DNA of 64,000 bases from Nocardioides jiangsuensis (GTDB lineage: Bacteria; Actinomycetota; Actinomycetes; Propionibacteriales; Nocardioidaceae). Positions 42,907-51,863 of this stretch are shown here, piece by piece. A model generated the notes under the pieces. The model ran no database searches. It was not told the DNA's origin and saw nothing but the letters and a program-made list of their open reading frames with translations. Position 1 is the stretch's first letter. Each line of letters opens with the position of its first letter. Where the stretch lies: positions 1,426,001 to 1,490,000 of the forward strand of contig NZ_JAIEZQ010000001.1 of the NCBI RefSeq assembly GCF_019679455.1, read 5' to 3'. The position numbers and the translations under genes were made by a program.

Positions 42907-43242
42907 CTACTCGGGGCGGTGCTGCTGGTCCGCCTCGGAGTCGTCGGGGCGGGGCGCCTTGGGCTCCTCGGGGGCCTTGTCGGCCGGCTTCGGCGGGACC
43001 GGGCCGGGCTGACCGGGCGGCGTGGCCTCGGGGCCGGGCTGCTTCCCGCGGGACGCGCGGCGACGGCGCCGCTCGAGCTCGCGGAGGAAGTCCTCGTCGT
43101 CGTCGGGAGCGACCGCGCGCCGGGGCGGCTGGACGGTCCTCCGACCGGCGCTCCGCTTCCGGCTCCTGCGGCGCTCGAGCATCCAGAACCCGGCGTACAC
43201 GACCGCCGCGAAGAGCACGATGACCAGCAGAATCTTTCCCAC
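42907..43242 (-). CDS. Small single-helix membrane protein, function unknown
   Basis: A 111-residue protein with one N-terminal helix (about residues 3-20, ILLVIVLFAAVVYAGFW), an Arg-rich stop-transfer stretch, then a charged Pro-rich cytoplasmic tail. I know no function. The GTG start is chosen because TACTCT sits six bases before it. It is convergent with ccsB and divergent from the DUF4229 gene, again with back-to-back leaderless promoters. Confidence 0.7.
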   Translation of the reverse strand: MGKILLVIVLFAAVVYAGFWMLERRRSRKRSAGRRTVQPPRRAVAPDDDEDFLRELERRRRRASRGKQPGPEATPPGQPGPVPPKPADKAPEEPKAPRPDDSEADQQHRPE

Positions 43243-43248
43243 GGTCCA

Positions 43249-43254
43249 AGAGTA
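43249..43254 (-). promoter_or_regulatory. -10 box of a probable leaderless transcript
   Basis: TACTCT on the minus strand ends six bases before the GTG at 43242. Confidence 0.5.
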
Positions 43255-43311
43255 GGCGCACAGGCAAAGGCCTGCGCGGGGACGGCCAGATCGTCTGCGG
43301 AGCGTGACGTC

Positions 43312-43317
43312 TACCCT
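43312..43317 (+). promoter_or_regulatory. -10 box of a probable leaderless DUF4229 transcript
   Basis: TACCCT ends six bases before the GTG at 43324. No Shine-Dalgarno. Confidence 0.5.
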
Positions 43318-43323
43318 GGTGAT

Positions 43324-43599
43324 GTGAAGGAATTCGTGGTCTACACCCTGGCCAGGCTCGGGCTGTTCGTCGCGTCGTACGCGCTGGTCGTCGGGGTCTA
43401 CCTGCTCGTCACGGGTGGCGAGGCGGTGCCGCTGATCTGGCCGTTCCTGGTCGCGGTCGTGATCTCCGCGGTCGCGTCGTTCTACCTGCTCCGCGGGATG
43501 CGGGAGCGGTTCGCGCTCGTGGTCGAGGCCCGGGCGAACCGGGCGTCGCAGAAGTTCGAGGAGATGCGCGCCAAGGAGGACGGCTCCGACCGCACCTGA
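43324..43599 (+). CDS. DUF4229 small membrane protein
   Basis: A 91-residue protein with two membrane helices (about 8-28 and 36-58) joined by a short GGEAVPLIW loop, then a basic, helical cytoplasmic tail. KEFVVYTLARLGLFVASYALV matches the start of the actinobacterial DUF4229 family. Function unknown. It is often found, as here, near menaquinone or cytochrome genes. Confidence 0.8.
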   Translation: MKEFVVYTLARLGLFVASYALVVGVYLLVTGGEAVPLIWPFLVAVVISAVASFYLLRGMRERFALVVEARANRASQKFEEMRAKEDGSDRT

Positions 43600-43656
43600 G
43601 TCGGTGCCGCGGGTCGCAGGGACCGGGGGAGTAGCCTCCCGGCGGGAGGGAGAGCC

Positions 43657-44781
43657 ATGGAGTCGCACAAGGACGGATGCTGCACGGTGGCCATCCGCGC
43701 GGACCGTGGCGACCGCGCCTGGGTCAACGAGGCAGTCCGGAAGGTCGAGGCGGACAGCAACCGCTCGGCCGACACCCACCTGCACGTGTTCCCGCTGCCG
43801 GCGGAGTGGGACGTCGACCTGTACCTCAAGGACGAGTCGGTCCACCCGACCGGTTCGCTGAAGCACCGGCTCGCACGCTCGCTCTTCCTCTACTCGCTGT
43901 GCAACGGCTGGATCCACGAGGGCACCACCGTCATCGAGGCGTCCTCCGGGTCGACCGCGGTGTCCGAGGCGTACTTCGCCCGCCTGCTCGGCCTGCCCTT
44001 CGTGGCGGTGATGCCGCGGAGCACGTCGCAGGAGAAGATCGACCTCATCGAGTTCCAGGGCGGGCGGTGCCACCTCGTCGACGACCCGTCGGCGATCTAC
44101 GAGGAGTCGCGCCGGCTCGCCGCCGAGACCGGTGGGCACTACATGGACCAGTTCACCTACGCCGAGCGCGCGACGGACTGGCGGGGCAACAACAACATCG
44201 CCGAGTCGATCTACGACCAGCTCTCGCAGGAGCGTCACCCGATCCCGGACTGGGTGGTCGTGGGCGCGGGCACCGGCGGTACGTCGGCCACGATCGGGCG
44301 CTACGTCCGGTACCGCCGCCTCGACACCCGCCTGTGCGTGGTCGACCCCGAGAACTCCGCGTTCTTCCCCGGCTGGGCCGAGGACGACCCGGCGTACACC
44401 ACCGGCTGCGGGTCGCGGATCGAGGGGATCGGGCGGCCCCGTGTGGAGCCGTCGTTCATCCCGTCGGTCGTGGACGCGATGATCCGGGTCCCCGACGCGG
44501 CGTCGATCGCCGCGGCCCGGTGGTCCAGCGCGGTCACCGGCCGGCTCGTGGGCGCGTCGACGGGTACGGCGATGTGGGGATCGCTGAAGCTCGTGGCGCA
44601 GATGCGGTCCGCCGGGCGTGCCGGGAGCGTGGTGACGCTGCTGTGCGACGGTGGGGAGCGCTACGCGCACACGTACTACTCCGACGCGTGGCTCGGGGAG
44701 CAGGGCATCGACGTGGCGCCGTACCTCGCGACGCTGGAGAAGTTCGCCGAGACCGGCGAGTGGGTCGAGCCCCGGGACTGA
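43657..44781 (+). CDS. PLP-dependent cysteine synthase-like enzyme, Cds1-type L-cysteine desulfhydrase
   Basis: A 374-residue fold-type II PLP enzyme. The PLP lysine is Lys69 in [11 protein letters not shown], the Asn/Ser loop is [14 protein letters not shown], and the phosphate loop is [14 protein letters not shown]. It is strikingly similar throughout to mycobacterial Cds1 (Rv3684): [34 protein letters not shown] and [14 protein letters not shown] are the shared blocks. Cds1 breaks cysteine into H2S, pyruvate and ammonia, which supports respiration. The ATG has AGGGAG upstream. Confidence 0.85.
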   Translation: MESHKDGCCTVAIRADRGDRAWVNEAVRKVEADSNRSADTHLHVFPLPAEWDVDLYLKDESVHPTGSLKHRLARSLFLYSLCNGWIHEGTTVIEASSGSTAVSEAYFARLLGLPFVAVMPRSTSQEKIDLIEFQGGRCHLVDDPSAIYEESRRLAAETGGHYMDQFTYAERATDWRGNNNIAESIYDQLSQERHPIPDWVVVGAGTGGTSATIGRYVRYRRLDTRLCVVDPENSAFFPGWAEDDPAYTTGCGSRIEGIGRPRVEPSFIPSVVDAMIRVPDAASIAAARWSSAVTGRLVGASTGTAMWGSLKLVAQMRSAGRAGSVVTLLCDGGERYAHTYYSDAWLGEQGIDVAPYLATLEKFAETGEWVEPRD

Positions 44782-44890
44782 CTGGGTGTTGTCCCTGTTG
44801 CCGTTCCGGCGGACGACACGCAGCAGGTGTTCCGGCCCATCCGACGCGACCGGCGTACCAGGAAGTGCTTGAAAGAAGTCCGGGAGGCGG

Positions 44891-44917
44891 TGTCGGATCG
44901 GGGCAGAGGTGTTCGTC
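44891..44917 (+). promoter_or_regulatory. Candidate ECF42-type promoter before the DGPF gene
   Basis: TGTCGG (44891-44896), a 17-base spacer, then CGTC (44914-44917). As I recall it, the reported ECF42 target consensus is TGTCGA at -35 and CG(A/T)C at -10. It fits autoregulation by the sigma factor encoded one gene later. Confidence 0.45.
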
Positions 44918-44974
44918 GTAGGGGTGAGCGGCCGCCCAGGAGGGGCGCCCCAAAACCACAGGAGATGATCCGAG

Positions 44975-45298
44975 ATGCAGTACCTGGTTTCCGTGATCGA
45001 CGACGGCACCGGCCTGGCCACCCCGACCGAGGAGGCCGACATCGACGCGTTCAACGACCGGCTCCGGGCCGAGGGTCACTGGGTCTTCGCGGGCGGCCTC
45101 GGGTCGCCCGACCCGGCCACCGTCATCGACAACCGGGGTGACGAGGCGGTGTTCACCGACGGCCCCTTCGTGGAGTCGAAGGAGTACCTCGCCGGCTTCT
45201 GGATCATCGAGGCCGCCGATCTCGACGTGGCGCTCGAGCTCGCCGCCGAGGGGTCGAAGAGCTGCAACCGGAAGGTCGAGGTGCGGCCGTTCCTGTGA
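44975..45298 (+). CDS. YCII-related / DGPF domain protein
   Basis: A 107-residue ferredoxin-like-fold protein. It contains the motif that names the family, FTDGPFVESKEYLAGFWII, and MQYLVSVI at the start. DGPF proteins accompany ECF42 sigma factors and are probably part of their signalling or their regulon; no enzymatic activity is established. AGGAG lies ten bases before the ATG. It overlaps the sigma gene by four bases. Confidence 0.9.
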   Translation: MQYLVSVIDDGTGLATPTEEADIDAFNDRLRAEGHWVFAGGLGSPDPATVIDNRGDEAVFTDGPFVESKEYLAGFWIIEAADLDVALELAAEGSKSCNRKVEVRPFL

Positions 45299-46527
45299 AC
45301 AGGCTCGAGGTCCGGGAGGCGATCACGCAGGCCCACCACGAGGAGTGGGCGCGGGTGGTCGCCGCCCTGACCAGGCGTTTCGGTGACCTCGACATTGCTG
45401 AAGAGGCCGCGGCCGAGGCGTTCGCGACCGCCGTCGAGCGGTGGCCGGCCGACGGCGTACCGCCCAACCCTGGCGCGTGGCTGACCACCACCGCCAACCG
45501 CAAGGCCATCGACCGGATCCGGCGCGAGAACAAGCGTGGCGACAAGCAGAAGGAGGCTCAGACGTTGTACGACGACGAGCCGCCCGAGCCTCTGGGCGCC
45601 ATCGACGACGAGCGGCTCCGGCTGATCTTCACCTGCTGTCACCCGGCGCTCGCGACGGAGACCCGCGTAGCGCTGACGCTGCGCATGGTCGGCGGTCTGA
45701 CCGTGCCCGAGATCGCCCGTGCCTTCCTGGTGCAGGAGACCACCATGGGGCAGCGGATCACCCGCGCGAAGGCCAAGATCAAGGCGGCTCGCATCCCGTA
45801 TCGGGTGCCGTCCACGGAGGACCTCCCGGCACGCGTCTCCGGCGTACTCGCCGTCCTCTTCCTCGTCTTCAACGAGGGCTACCTGGCGACCGGACCCGAC
45901 ACCGATCCCGTACGTCACGACCTGACCGCCGAGGCGATCCGGCTCACGCGCCTGGTCCGTGCCCTCATGCCGGAGGACGGTGAGGTGGCCGGGCTGCTGG
46001 CACTCATGCTCCTCACCGAGGCCCGCCGCACCGCCCGGGTTTCGCCGAGCGGCGAGCTGGTCAGCCTCGACGAGCAGGACCGCGGGGCCTGGGACGCGGC
46101 GCTGATCGCCGAGGGGCATCGGCTGGTGCGCGAGCGCCTGGCCGCCGGGGAAGCTCCGGGGCGCTACCAGATCCTCGCAGCGATCAACGCCGTGCACACC
46201 TCCGCCCGCGAGGCACGCGACACCGACTGGTCGCAGGTCGTCGCCCTCTACGACCAGCTCGTCCGCCTCGACCCCTCGCCGATCATCGTGCTCAACCGGG
46301 CCGTCGCGGTCGCCGAGCTCGACGGTCCGGAGGTGGCACTGGCGGTCGTCGACCGGCTCGAGGACAGGCTCGCCGGCTATCACGCCTACCATGCGACCCG
46401 CGCCGACCTGCTGCGCCGGCTGGGCCGCAGCCAGAAGTCACGCGCGGCGTACGACCAAGCCATCGAGCTCGCGGGCAACACCGCCGAAACCGCCTACCTG
46501 ACACGCCGCCGCGACCAGCTGGCCTGA
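45295..46527 (+). CDS. ECF42-type sigma factor with C-terminal TPR-like domain
   Basis: A 410-residue sigma factor. Region 2 is at about 10-75 (RRFGDLDIAEEAAAEAFATAVERWP, then PNPGAWLTTTANRKAIDRIRR), region 4 at about 108-165 (MVGGLTVPEIARAFLVQETTMGQRI). A C-terminal extension of about 230 residues has helical repeats (DUF6596/TPR-like; LNRAVAVAELDGPEVALAVVDRL). No anti-sigma factor is encoded; in this group the extension itself controls activity. It is translationally coupled to the DGPF gene. Confidence 0.92.
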   Translation: MNRLEVREAITQAHHEEWARVVAALTRRFGDLDIAEEAAAEAFATAVERWPADGVPPNPGAWLTTTANRKAIDRIRRENKRGDKQKEAQTLYDDEPPEPLGAIDDERLRLIFTCCHPALATETRVALTLRMVGGLTVPEIARAFLVQETTMGQRITRAKAKIKAARIPYRVPSTEDLPARVSGVLAVLFLVFNEGYLATGPDTDPVRHDLTAEAIRLTRLVRALMPEDGEVAGLLALMLLTEARRTARVSPSGELVSLDEQDRGAWDAALIAEGHRLVRERLAAGEAPGRYQILAAINAVHTSAREARDTDWSQVVALYDQLVRLDPSPIIVLNRAVAVAELDGPEVALAVVDRLEDRLAGYHAYHATRADLLRRLGRSQKSRAAYDQAIELAGNTAETAYLTRRRDQLA

Positions 46528-46738
46528 TGCCTGTGCGGAACCCCGTGCAAGGCGGCGCCCGGCGACGATGAAGTACGCCGCGCCGGGCAGACGGCGGCGT
46601 GGTAGGCCAAGTCTCACAAGCAGTCCGCGGCAGGTCAGGACGTCGGTTCGGGCACGTCGTTTTTTGGGGCGAGGCGGAGACGAAGCCCGCTTGACCGGCA
46701 TACCCTGCAGCCGAAGCCCACCAGCCAAGGACCCCGCC

Positions 46739-47032
46739 ATGACCGAGGCGAACCGCCGCACGCCCGAAGCCATCCTCGCAGCGCACCAACAGACCATTGC
46801 AGAGAACCGGCGCCTGGTCGCCCAGGTTCTGCGCTACCTCGCGGTCGTTCTCGTGGCGGTCGCCGGCACCGTCTTCGGGCTCATGATGCTCGCCTACTTG
46901 GTATCGGGCGACAGCCGGTACGACCGCGACTGGCCGGGCCGGTACTGGTTCGCGGTACTGCCGCTGCTCGTCGCCGCTGTCGGATTGAAGGCCACCGGGG
47001 ACAGGGTCAAGAACCCTTCGTCCAATTCCTGA
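46739..47032 (+). CDS. Small membrane protein, function unknown
   Basis: A 97-residue protein with a charged helical N-terminus and two membrane helices (about 36-58 and 69-85). Not recognised. The ATG at 46739 has AAGG at usable spacing; the frame extends to 46568 but without coding character. TACCCT at about 46701 could be its -10 box. Confidence 0.55.
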   Translation: MTEANRRTPEAILAAHQQTIAENRRLVAQVLRYLAVVLVAVAGTVFGLMMLAYLVSGDSRYDRDWPGRYWFAVLPLLVAAVGLKATGDRVKNPSSNS

Positions 47033-47199
47033 CCAAGGCGCGACCGTCCACAGGCACACGCCCGCGCGGATCGCGGCTGCTCCGGACGTTCGACGATGTC
47101 GCCCACACGGACAGACTCAGCCATTACCTAGTCGATGCGTCGCACTACCATGCACACTCCCGTGGCTGTCGCGTCCGAGGTGTGCGGTCACACCAAGCC

Positions 47200-47652
47200 T
47201 CACGCCACGCAGAACTCGTTTCCTTCCGGATCGTGCATCACCACGGAGTACCGCTGCAGGGTGTCGGTGTCGATCCTGACCGGATGGTCGACGGTGGCGC
47301 CGAGGTCGACCAGTTCGGCAACCTTGGCGTCGACGGTCGCGACGATCTCCTCCATCGGCGCGGAACGGTCGGCCACGAAGATGTCGAAGTGGAACCGGGT
47401 CTTGCCGGTCTTCTTCTCCGGCACCGGCTGGAACCAGATCCTCGGCCCTTCGCCTGCCGGATCGACGAGCCTGTCGATGTAGTCGTCCGGGTCCCCGCCG
47501 AGATCCTCCTCGGGCACGACGGACTGGTAGTAGGCCAGCCAGGAGTCGAAGCCGTCGGGCGGCGGCTGGGGCACATAGCCCAACAGCGGGGCCCAGAACC
47601 GCGCCATCCGCGCCGGGTCGTTCGAGTCGATCGTGAGCTGCCAGGTCACCAT
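47200..47652 (-). CDS. VOC-family (glyoxalase/bleomycin resistance-like) protein
   Basis: A 150-residue single-VOC-module protein: WQLTIDSNDPARMARFWAPLLGY at the start, RIWFQPVPEKKTGKTRFHFDIFV in the middle and MHDPEGNEFCVA at the end. It probably acts as a dimer with metal-dependent chemistry of unknown type. TAGGTT lies six bases before the ATG, again a leaderless arrangement. The last codon positions are complete at GNEFCVA. Confidence 0.82.
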   Translation of the reverse strand: MVTWQLTIDSNDPARMARFWAPLLGYVPQPPPDGFDSWLAYYQSVVPEEDLGGDPDDYIDRLVDPAGEGPRIWFQPVPEKKTGKTRFHFDIFVADRSAPMEEIVATVDAKVAELVDLGATVDHPVRIDTDTLQRYSVVMHDPEGNEFCVA

Positions 47653-47658
47653 GCTGAG

Positions 47659-47664
47659 AACCTA
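47659..47664 (-). promoter_or_regulatory. -10 box of a probable leaderless VOC transcript
   Basis: TAGGTT on the minus strand ends six bases before the ATG at 47652. Confidence 0.5.
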
Positions 47665-47884
47665 GACCGGCGCACCGACAGCGTCCGCCTCCCCGGGTCA
47701 CACCGGGCGATGAGGAGCCCCAGCGCGTTGTCAACGTTCTATCCGCGACATGAGCAACGTTGGGCGGGGTGTTCTGCGGCCACTAGGGCTACGTCGGCGG
47801 TTGAGTACGTCCACTCATTGGCATTGTCCGCTCAGCGGCTGCTCCGGGATGCTGACGGAGGGCACCACGTGCCACTCTGTCCGC

Positions 47885-48277
47885 GTGGAAGGGAATGCAC
47901 TGAACAGGGAGCCCGGCAGGCAATGGGCATGGCTGATCCCGTGGTTCTCGGGCGGCTTCGCGTCCCTGGTCAGCAACGTCACGGGTGCAGATCGTGTCAG
48001 TTTCTTCGTTGTAGGAATGACCGCCGGGACGATCTGGCAACTGTTGTTCCGGCGCGATCTCGCGTCTCGTCTGACCTTCATGGCTGTGGTCGTCACGGTC
48101 GGCGTGGTTGCCACCCTGGCATCGCGTCGGGAGTTCGTCTGGGAGGACATGAACACGGCGGGTCTCGGCGCCATCGGGATCTTGCTCGGACTTATCTACA
48201 CCGAGCACTACCTGCGCTGGCGGGATCGCACGGCGGAACGCCGTCCCACTGAAACCATCGCAGAACCGCGGCGCTGA
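47885..48277 (+). CDS. Hypothetical membrane protein
   Basis: A 130-residue protein with about four hydrophobic helices (WLIPWFSGGFASLVSNV, VSFFVVGMTAGTIWQLL, LTFMAVVVTVGVVATLA, AGLGAIGILLGLIY). Not recognised. The frame is open from 47750, but the first 45 codons look non-coding, so the GTG at 47885 is used; this start is uncertain. Its G/C content and codon use are milder than the window average, hinting at acquired DNA. Confidence 0.45.
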   Translation: MEGNALNREPGRQWAWLIPWFSGGFASLVSNVTGADRVSFFVVGMTAGTIWQLLFRRDLASRLTFMAVVVTVGVVATLASRREFVWEDMNTAGLGAIGILLGLIYTEHYLRWRDRTAERRPTETIAEPRR

Positions 48278-48491
48278 ATCGCCCTAACCGACGCCACCAC
48301 CCCGGACTGACTCGGTCCCCTGTGCGAACGCCCTGTGATCGGCTACTTGTTGACTGGACGCACGATCGGGCCGTTGCGAGGCTTGGTCGAGGTGTCCGGC
48401 GGGACGCTCTTTCTAGCGGCTGCCCACCGGTCGAGCTGGCCAGCTGGCACCGAATGGGGACACGTCCAGTGAGCACGAAGGGCGGATTGAA
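48278..48491. other. Intergenic stretch with no recognised feature
   Basis: Between the hypothetical membrane protein and the HNH gene stop. I see no gene, tRNA or strong terminator. The composition is less biased than in the core genes. Confidence 0.5.
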
Positions 48492-50606
48492 TCAGGCTGC
48501 GCCTTCGGTGATGATCAGTGAGAAGTGGGTCTCGAGCGGGGTGACCGTGGCGAGGCCGGCTTCGGTGTCGTCTCTCGCGCCGTCGGTGTGGTCGTTCTGG
48601 CCGGTGGCCGACTTGGTCCAGGGGTCGGTGACCTTGCGGGTGCCGGTGTGGTCGACGAGGTAGATGCTGCCGTGGGGTGCGCGCCAGAGGTAGATGCCCG
48701 GGAAGGGCTGTTCGACGGCCCAGTTGCCGTGGGTGCGGACCCGGTGATGGAACCGGCCAAGCGGGCCGAGGTTGTCCATCCGGGTCTGCCCGGTGCGCAG
48801 TGCGCTCTCGGTGAGCCCGTCTCCGGCGCCCGCTGGCGGGTCGTCATCGCGGGCCGAGGCGTCGCCTGCAGCGGGAACACCGTGCCGGTAGGGCCGGGTG
48901 TGGTCGAGGTCCATCCGGCGGCTGGTGTTCGACGCGTACGGGAACACGTCGGCCGGGGTGCGCAGGTGCACCGCCTCGCGGAGCCGGTCCGGGACCTCGT
49001 AGGCGTCCACGGCCGCCTGGCCGGCGAGGTCGATCACCGGCTTGATGGTGAACCGGCTGGTCGGGCCGAGGAAGTCCCGGACGTACCGCGCCGAGACCGG
49101 TCCCTCGCCCTCCCAGCGGGCGACCCCGTGGCCGGTGGCCAGGGTGTGGTCGGTCAGGTGCACGTACAGGGTCACCGTGGGCAGCAGCCGGGCCCAGTCC
49201 ACCCCCACCACGTGCCCACGCCCGGCAGCGGGTGCGGGCAGGTCGGCTGGCCGGAACCATGCCGGCTGCGTGAACGGCGACGGGTCCCCTGTCGGTGGCT
49301 GTGCGTCGCTGGCCGGTGGTGACGTCGAGCCTGCCAGCGTCGGCCTTGCTCCGCAGGTGGGGCAGGGCAGAGCTGTCCCCTGGCCGGGGTCGGGTGGGTC
49401 GTCGGCGTCGTTCTCGCCCGGGTGCAGGTCGCGTTCGCCGAGCCTCGGCGGCCCGGCATCCGGCCCAGACGTCGAGTCCGACCCTGAATCCGAGGTGGTG
49501 CTGGATGCCGGACCAGACGCCGGGCCGTCGAACGGCAGCGGCATGTCCTCGTCCTCGTCCGAACCACCGAACGTCGAGCCGCTTGCTCCGGCGTCTGCGC
49601 CGGGAGCCGGACCACCGGCAACAGGGACCGGGGCTGAACCGGGTGCGTCGTCGTCCGACGCATCGCAGCCCGGCTCGGTGCCAGCCTCAGACCTGGCTGC
49701 GCCCGGCCCGGCTGCGCCCGGCCCGGCGGCGCCCGGACCGGCGGCCTTCGGACCGGCGGTGCTCGGGTCGGACGGGTCGGAACGGGTGTGGCCGGCGCGG
49801 CTGTGGGCGTGTTTGTAGGCGGTCAGCAGCTCGACGGCCTGGAGCGGGTTGGCGAGCAGCAGCATCGCCTTGACCCGCAGCTCGTCCGCGTTCTCGGTCT
49901 CGCCGAGCGCCCGCAGCGCCTGGCACAGGTAGTCCAAGGTGGCGTCGATCCTCGTGATCACCGCCGCGGTGGACCTCACGTACAGCGTCTTCTGGCCGTG
50001 CTCGTTGGACCGGCCGACCTTCGCGAACTGCTCCGCCGCGGCCGCCGCCTCCCGCGCCGCCGCCGCCTCCGGGTCCGCCTCCACGACCCGGGCCTCCAGC
50101 ACCGTCTCGAACCTCGACCAGGACAACCGGCCGTCGGCGTACTCCGCCACCCCGGCATCGACGAACAACGCCTGCTCGAGTGTCAGGTCCCGGGTCGCCA
50201 CCGCGACCTTCCGCGCCACCCACGTCGCCACCTCACACGCCATCACGCGGGCCCACAGCCGGGGCAGCCGGTGCCGCACATCGAGGACGTCGGCCAGCAG
50301 CGCCCGCGCGGCGTAGGTGGAGATCTCCAGCTCCCCGGCCACCTCCGAGGCGGCGAACTCCCGCACCAGCGGCGTCCCCACCCCACCCAGGGACACGACC
50401 CGCTCCATCCCGGTGAACACCCCACCCGCCCCACCCGCCCGGCCCGCCTGGGCCGCGGACCTCTGCCGGGAGTCGGCGTGGCACAGGTCCGCGAAGTGCG
50501 CCACGAGCAAGAACACGTCCCGCTCCGCCTCCACCCGGACCCGACGCAACCGAGCCAGCGACGCCAGCGTCCCCGCCGCGTCCTGGTCCTCGATCACCGC
50601 CTCCAT
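48492..50606 (-). CDS. DUF222 / HNH endonuclease domain protein
   Basis: A 704-residue protein of the actinobacterial 13E12-like family. The N-terminal 260 residues are the helical DUF222 domain. Residues about 275-460 are a low-complexity Ala/Gly/Pro/Ser/Asp linker with a tandem AAGPG repeat. The C-terminus has an HNH-like core (MDLDHTRPYRHG, then DNLGPLGRFHHRVRTHG). Such genes are multicopy and variable in actinobacteria; the biological role is unknown. The ATG at 50606 is preferred over the GTG at 50609 because TAGGTT ends six bases before it. Confidence 0.85.
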   Translation of the reverse strand: MEAVIEDQDAAGTLASLARLRRVRVEAERDVFLLVAHFADLCHADSRQRSAAQAGRAGGAGGVFTGMERVVSLGGVGTPLVREFAASEVAGELEISTYAARALLADVLDVRHRLPRLWARVMACEVATWVARKVAVATRDLTLEQALFVDAGVAEYADGRLSWSRFETVLEARVVEADPEAAAAREAAAAAEQFAKVGRSNEHGQKTLYVRSTAAVITRIDATLDYLCQALRALGETENADELRVKAMLLLANPLQAVELLTAYKHAHSRAGHTRSDPSDPSTAGPKAAGPGAAGPGAAGPGAARSEAGTEPGCDASDDDAPGSAPVPVAGGPAPGADAGASGSTFGGSDEDEDMPLPFDGPASGPASSTTSDSGSDSTSGPDAGPPRLGERDLHPGENDADDPPDPGQGTALPCPTCGARPTLAGSTSPPASDAQPPTGDPSPFTQPAWFRPADLPAPAAGRGHVVGVDWARLLPTVTLYVHLTDHTLATGHGVARWEGEGPVSARYVRDFLGPTSRFTIKPVIDLAGQAAVDAYEVPDRLREAVHLRTPADVFPYASNTSRRMDLDHTRPYRHGVPAAGDASARDDDPPAGAGDGLTESALRTGQTRMDNLGPLGRFHHRVRTHGNWAVEQPFPGIYLWRAPHGSIYLVDHTGTRKVTDPWTKSATGQNDHTDGARDDTEAGLATVTPLETHFSLIITEGAA
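49685..49745 (-). repeat. Tandem GC-rich repeat coding for (AAGPG)n in the HNH protein linker
   Basis: Near-identical 15-base units read as AAGPGAAGPGAAGPG on the minus strand. A slippage-prone linker. Confidence 0.55.
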
Positions 50607-50612
50607 CACCCC

Positions 50613-50618
50613 AACCTA
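50613..50618 (-). promoter_or_regulatory. -10 box of a probable leaderless HNH transcript
   Basis: TAGGTT on the minus strand ends six bases before the ATG at 50606. Confidence 0.5.
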
Positions 50619-50825
50619 CGACCGACCACCGACACTTTCCGGCCACCGGGAAGGTCGAAGATCGTCCGACCTCCGCTGTCCGAAGAGCCCGATTCGACCC
50701 CCGACGGGCAGATGGGGAGAACCGCGCGGCGCGAGACCTCGAGGCGCCACACGGAGCGGTCGACGGCATGACGGACGGGACGAGGGGTACCTGCGGTGCG
50801 ACCCGTACCTGCACCAGGAGTGTCC

Positions 50826-51863
50826 ATGCACCTGCCCGCACCCCGTGGCCCGTTGAGCGCCCACCTCGTCGACGTACTCGCCGGCGAGGTCGTGCTCGAC
50901 GCCACGTCCGTGGCTGCCGCACGCGCGGCAGCCGGCACGTCCGCGCCGCTGACCGACGACGACCTGCACCTGTCGCTGTGGATGCTCTACGAGCTGCACT
51001 ACCGCGGGTTCGACGGGGTCGACGACGGCTGGGAGTGGGAGCCGCAGCTGCTCGCCGTCCGCCGCGAGCTCGAGACGGTCTACGAGAGAGCGCTCCGCAC
51101 CGCGTGCCGCAAGGCCGTGGACGCCGGTGTCGCCGCGGCGGGTCCCGACGCCGACCTCCCGGAGCAGCTGTTCGGACTGGTCTCCTCGTTCGACGGGCCC
51201 TCGCTCGCCAAGCACCTGCACCGCGAGGCCACGGCCGAGCAGTTCAAGGAGGTGCTGGTCCACCGCAGCATCTACCAGCTCAAGGAGGCCGACCCGCACA
51301 CCTGGACGATCCCGCGGCTGCCCGACGGTCCCAAAGTCGCCCTGGTGGAGCTGCAGTACGACGAGTACGGCGCCGGCCGCGCGCACCGGCAGCACGCTCA
51401 CCTCTTCGCCGAGGGCATGGCCACCTGCGGTCTCGACCGGACCTACGGCGCCTACGTGGACGCCGTACCCGGCCTGACCCTCGCCCTGAGCAACGCGATG
51501 AGCCTCTTCGGCCTGCACCGCCGCCTGCGTGGCGCGTCCGTCGGCCACCTCGCGGCACTGGAGGCGACCAGCTCGCTGCCGTGCAAGAAGTACGTCGGGG
51601 GCATCCGCCGGCTCGACCTGCCCGAGGAGATCGCGGAGTACTTCGACGAGCACGTCGAGGCCGACGCGGTGCACGAGCAGGTCGCGGTCCGGGACATCTG
51701 CGGGGCCCTCGTCGAGCAGCAGCCGGAGCTCCGCACGGAGGTCTTGTTCGGCGCCGCGGCGTGCCTGCTCACCGACTCCCTGCTGGCCGAGCACGTGCTC
51801 ACGAGCTGGCAGCTCGGCCTCGGGTCCCTGCGGCAGCCCCAGCAGACCGAGGCCGTCGCGTGA
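50826..51863 (+). CDS. Heme-oxygenase-like diiron enzyme (iron-containing redox enzyme family)
   Basis: A 345-residue mostly helical protein of the HDO-like family. Candidate metal ligands are Glu56 and His58 (MLYELHYRG), Glu180 (QYDEYG), the His cluster 187/190/192 (AHRQHAHLF), Glu246, and His283 with Asp290 (DAVHEQVAVRD). Relatives use two irons and O2 for N-oxygenation, desaturation or C-C cleavage; the substrate here is unknown. AGGAG lies before the ATG. It is four-base coupled to the CDGSH gene, which probably supplies electrons or an Fe-S cluster. Confidence 0.75.
   Translation: MHLPAPRGPLSAHLVDVLAGEVVLDATSVAAARAAAGTSAPLTDDDLHLSLWMLYELHYRGFDGVDDGWEWEPQLLAVRRELETVYERALRTACRKAVDAGVAAAGPDADLPEQLFGLVSSFDGPSLAKHLHREATAEQFKEVLVHRSIYQLKEADPHTWTIPRLPDGPKVALVELQYDEYGAGRAHRQHAHLFAEGMATCGLDRTYGAYVDAVPGLTLALSNAMSLFGLHRRLRGASVGHLAALEATSSLPCKKYVGGIRRLDLPEEIAEYFDEHVEADAVHEQVAVRDICGALVEQQPELRTEVLFGAAACLLTDSLLAEHVLTSWQLGLGSLRQPQQTEAVA

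Noticed and set aside
46528-46738. Insertion sequence remnant or small gene
   Set aside because: Only a GC-rich inverted repeat (GCCCGGC/GCCGGGC) and a T run are visible. There is no transposase fragment and no target-site duplication.
48278-48491. tRNA gene
   Set aside because: Some GTTCG-like words occur, but no cloverleaf with acceptor stem and T arm could be assembled.
49685-49745. CRISPR-like array
   Set aside because: The repeats are short, in frame and without unique spacers; they encode a Pro/Gly/Ala linker.
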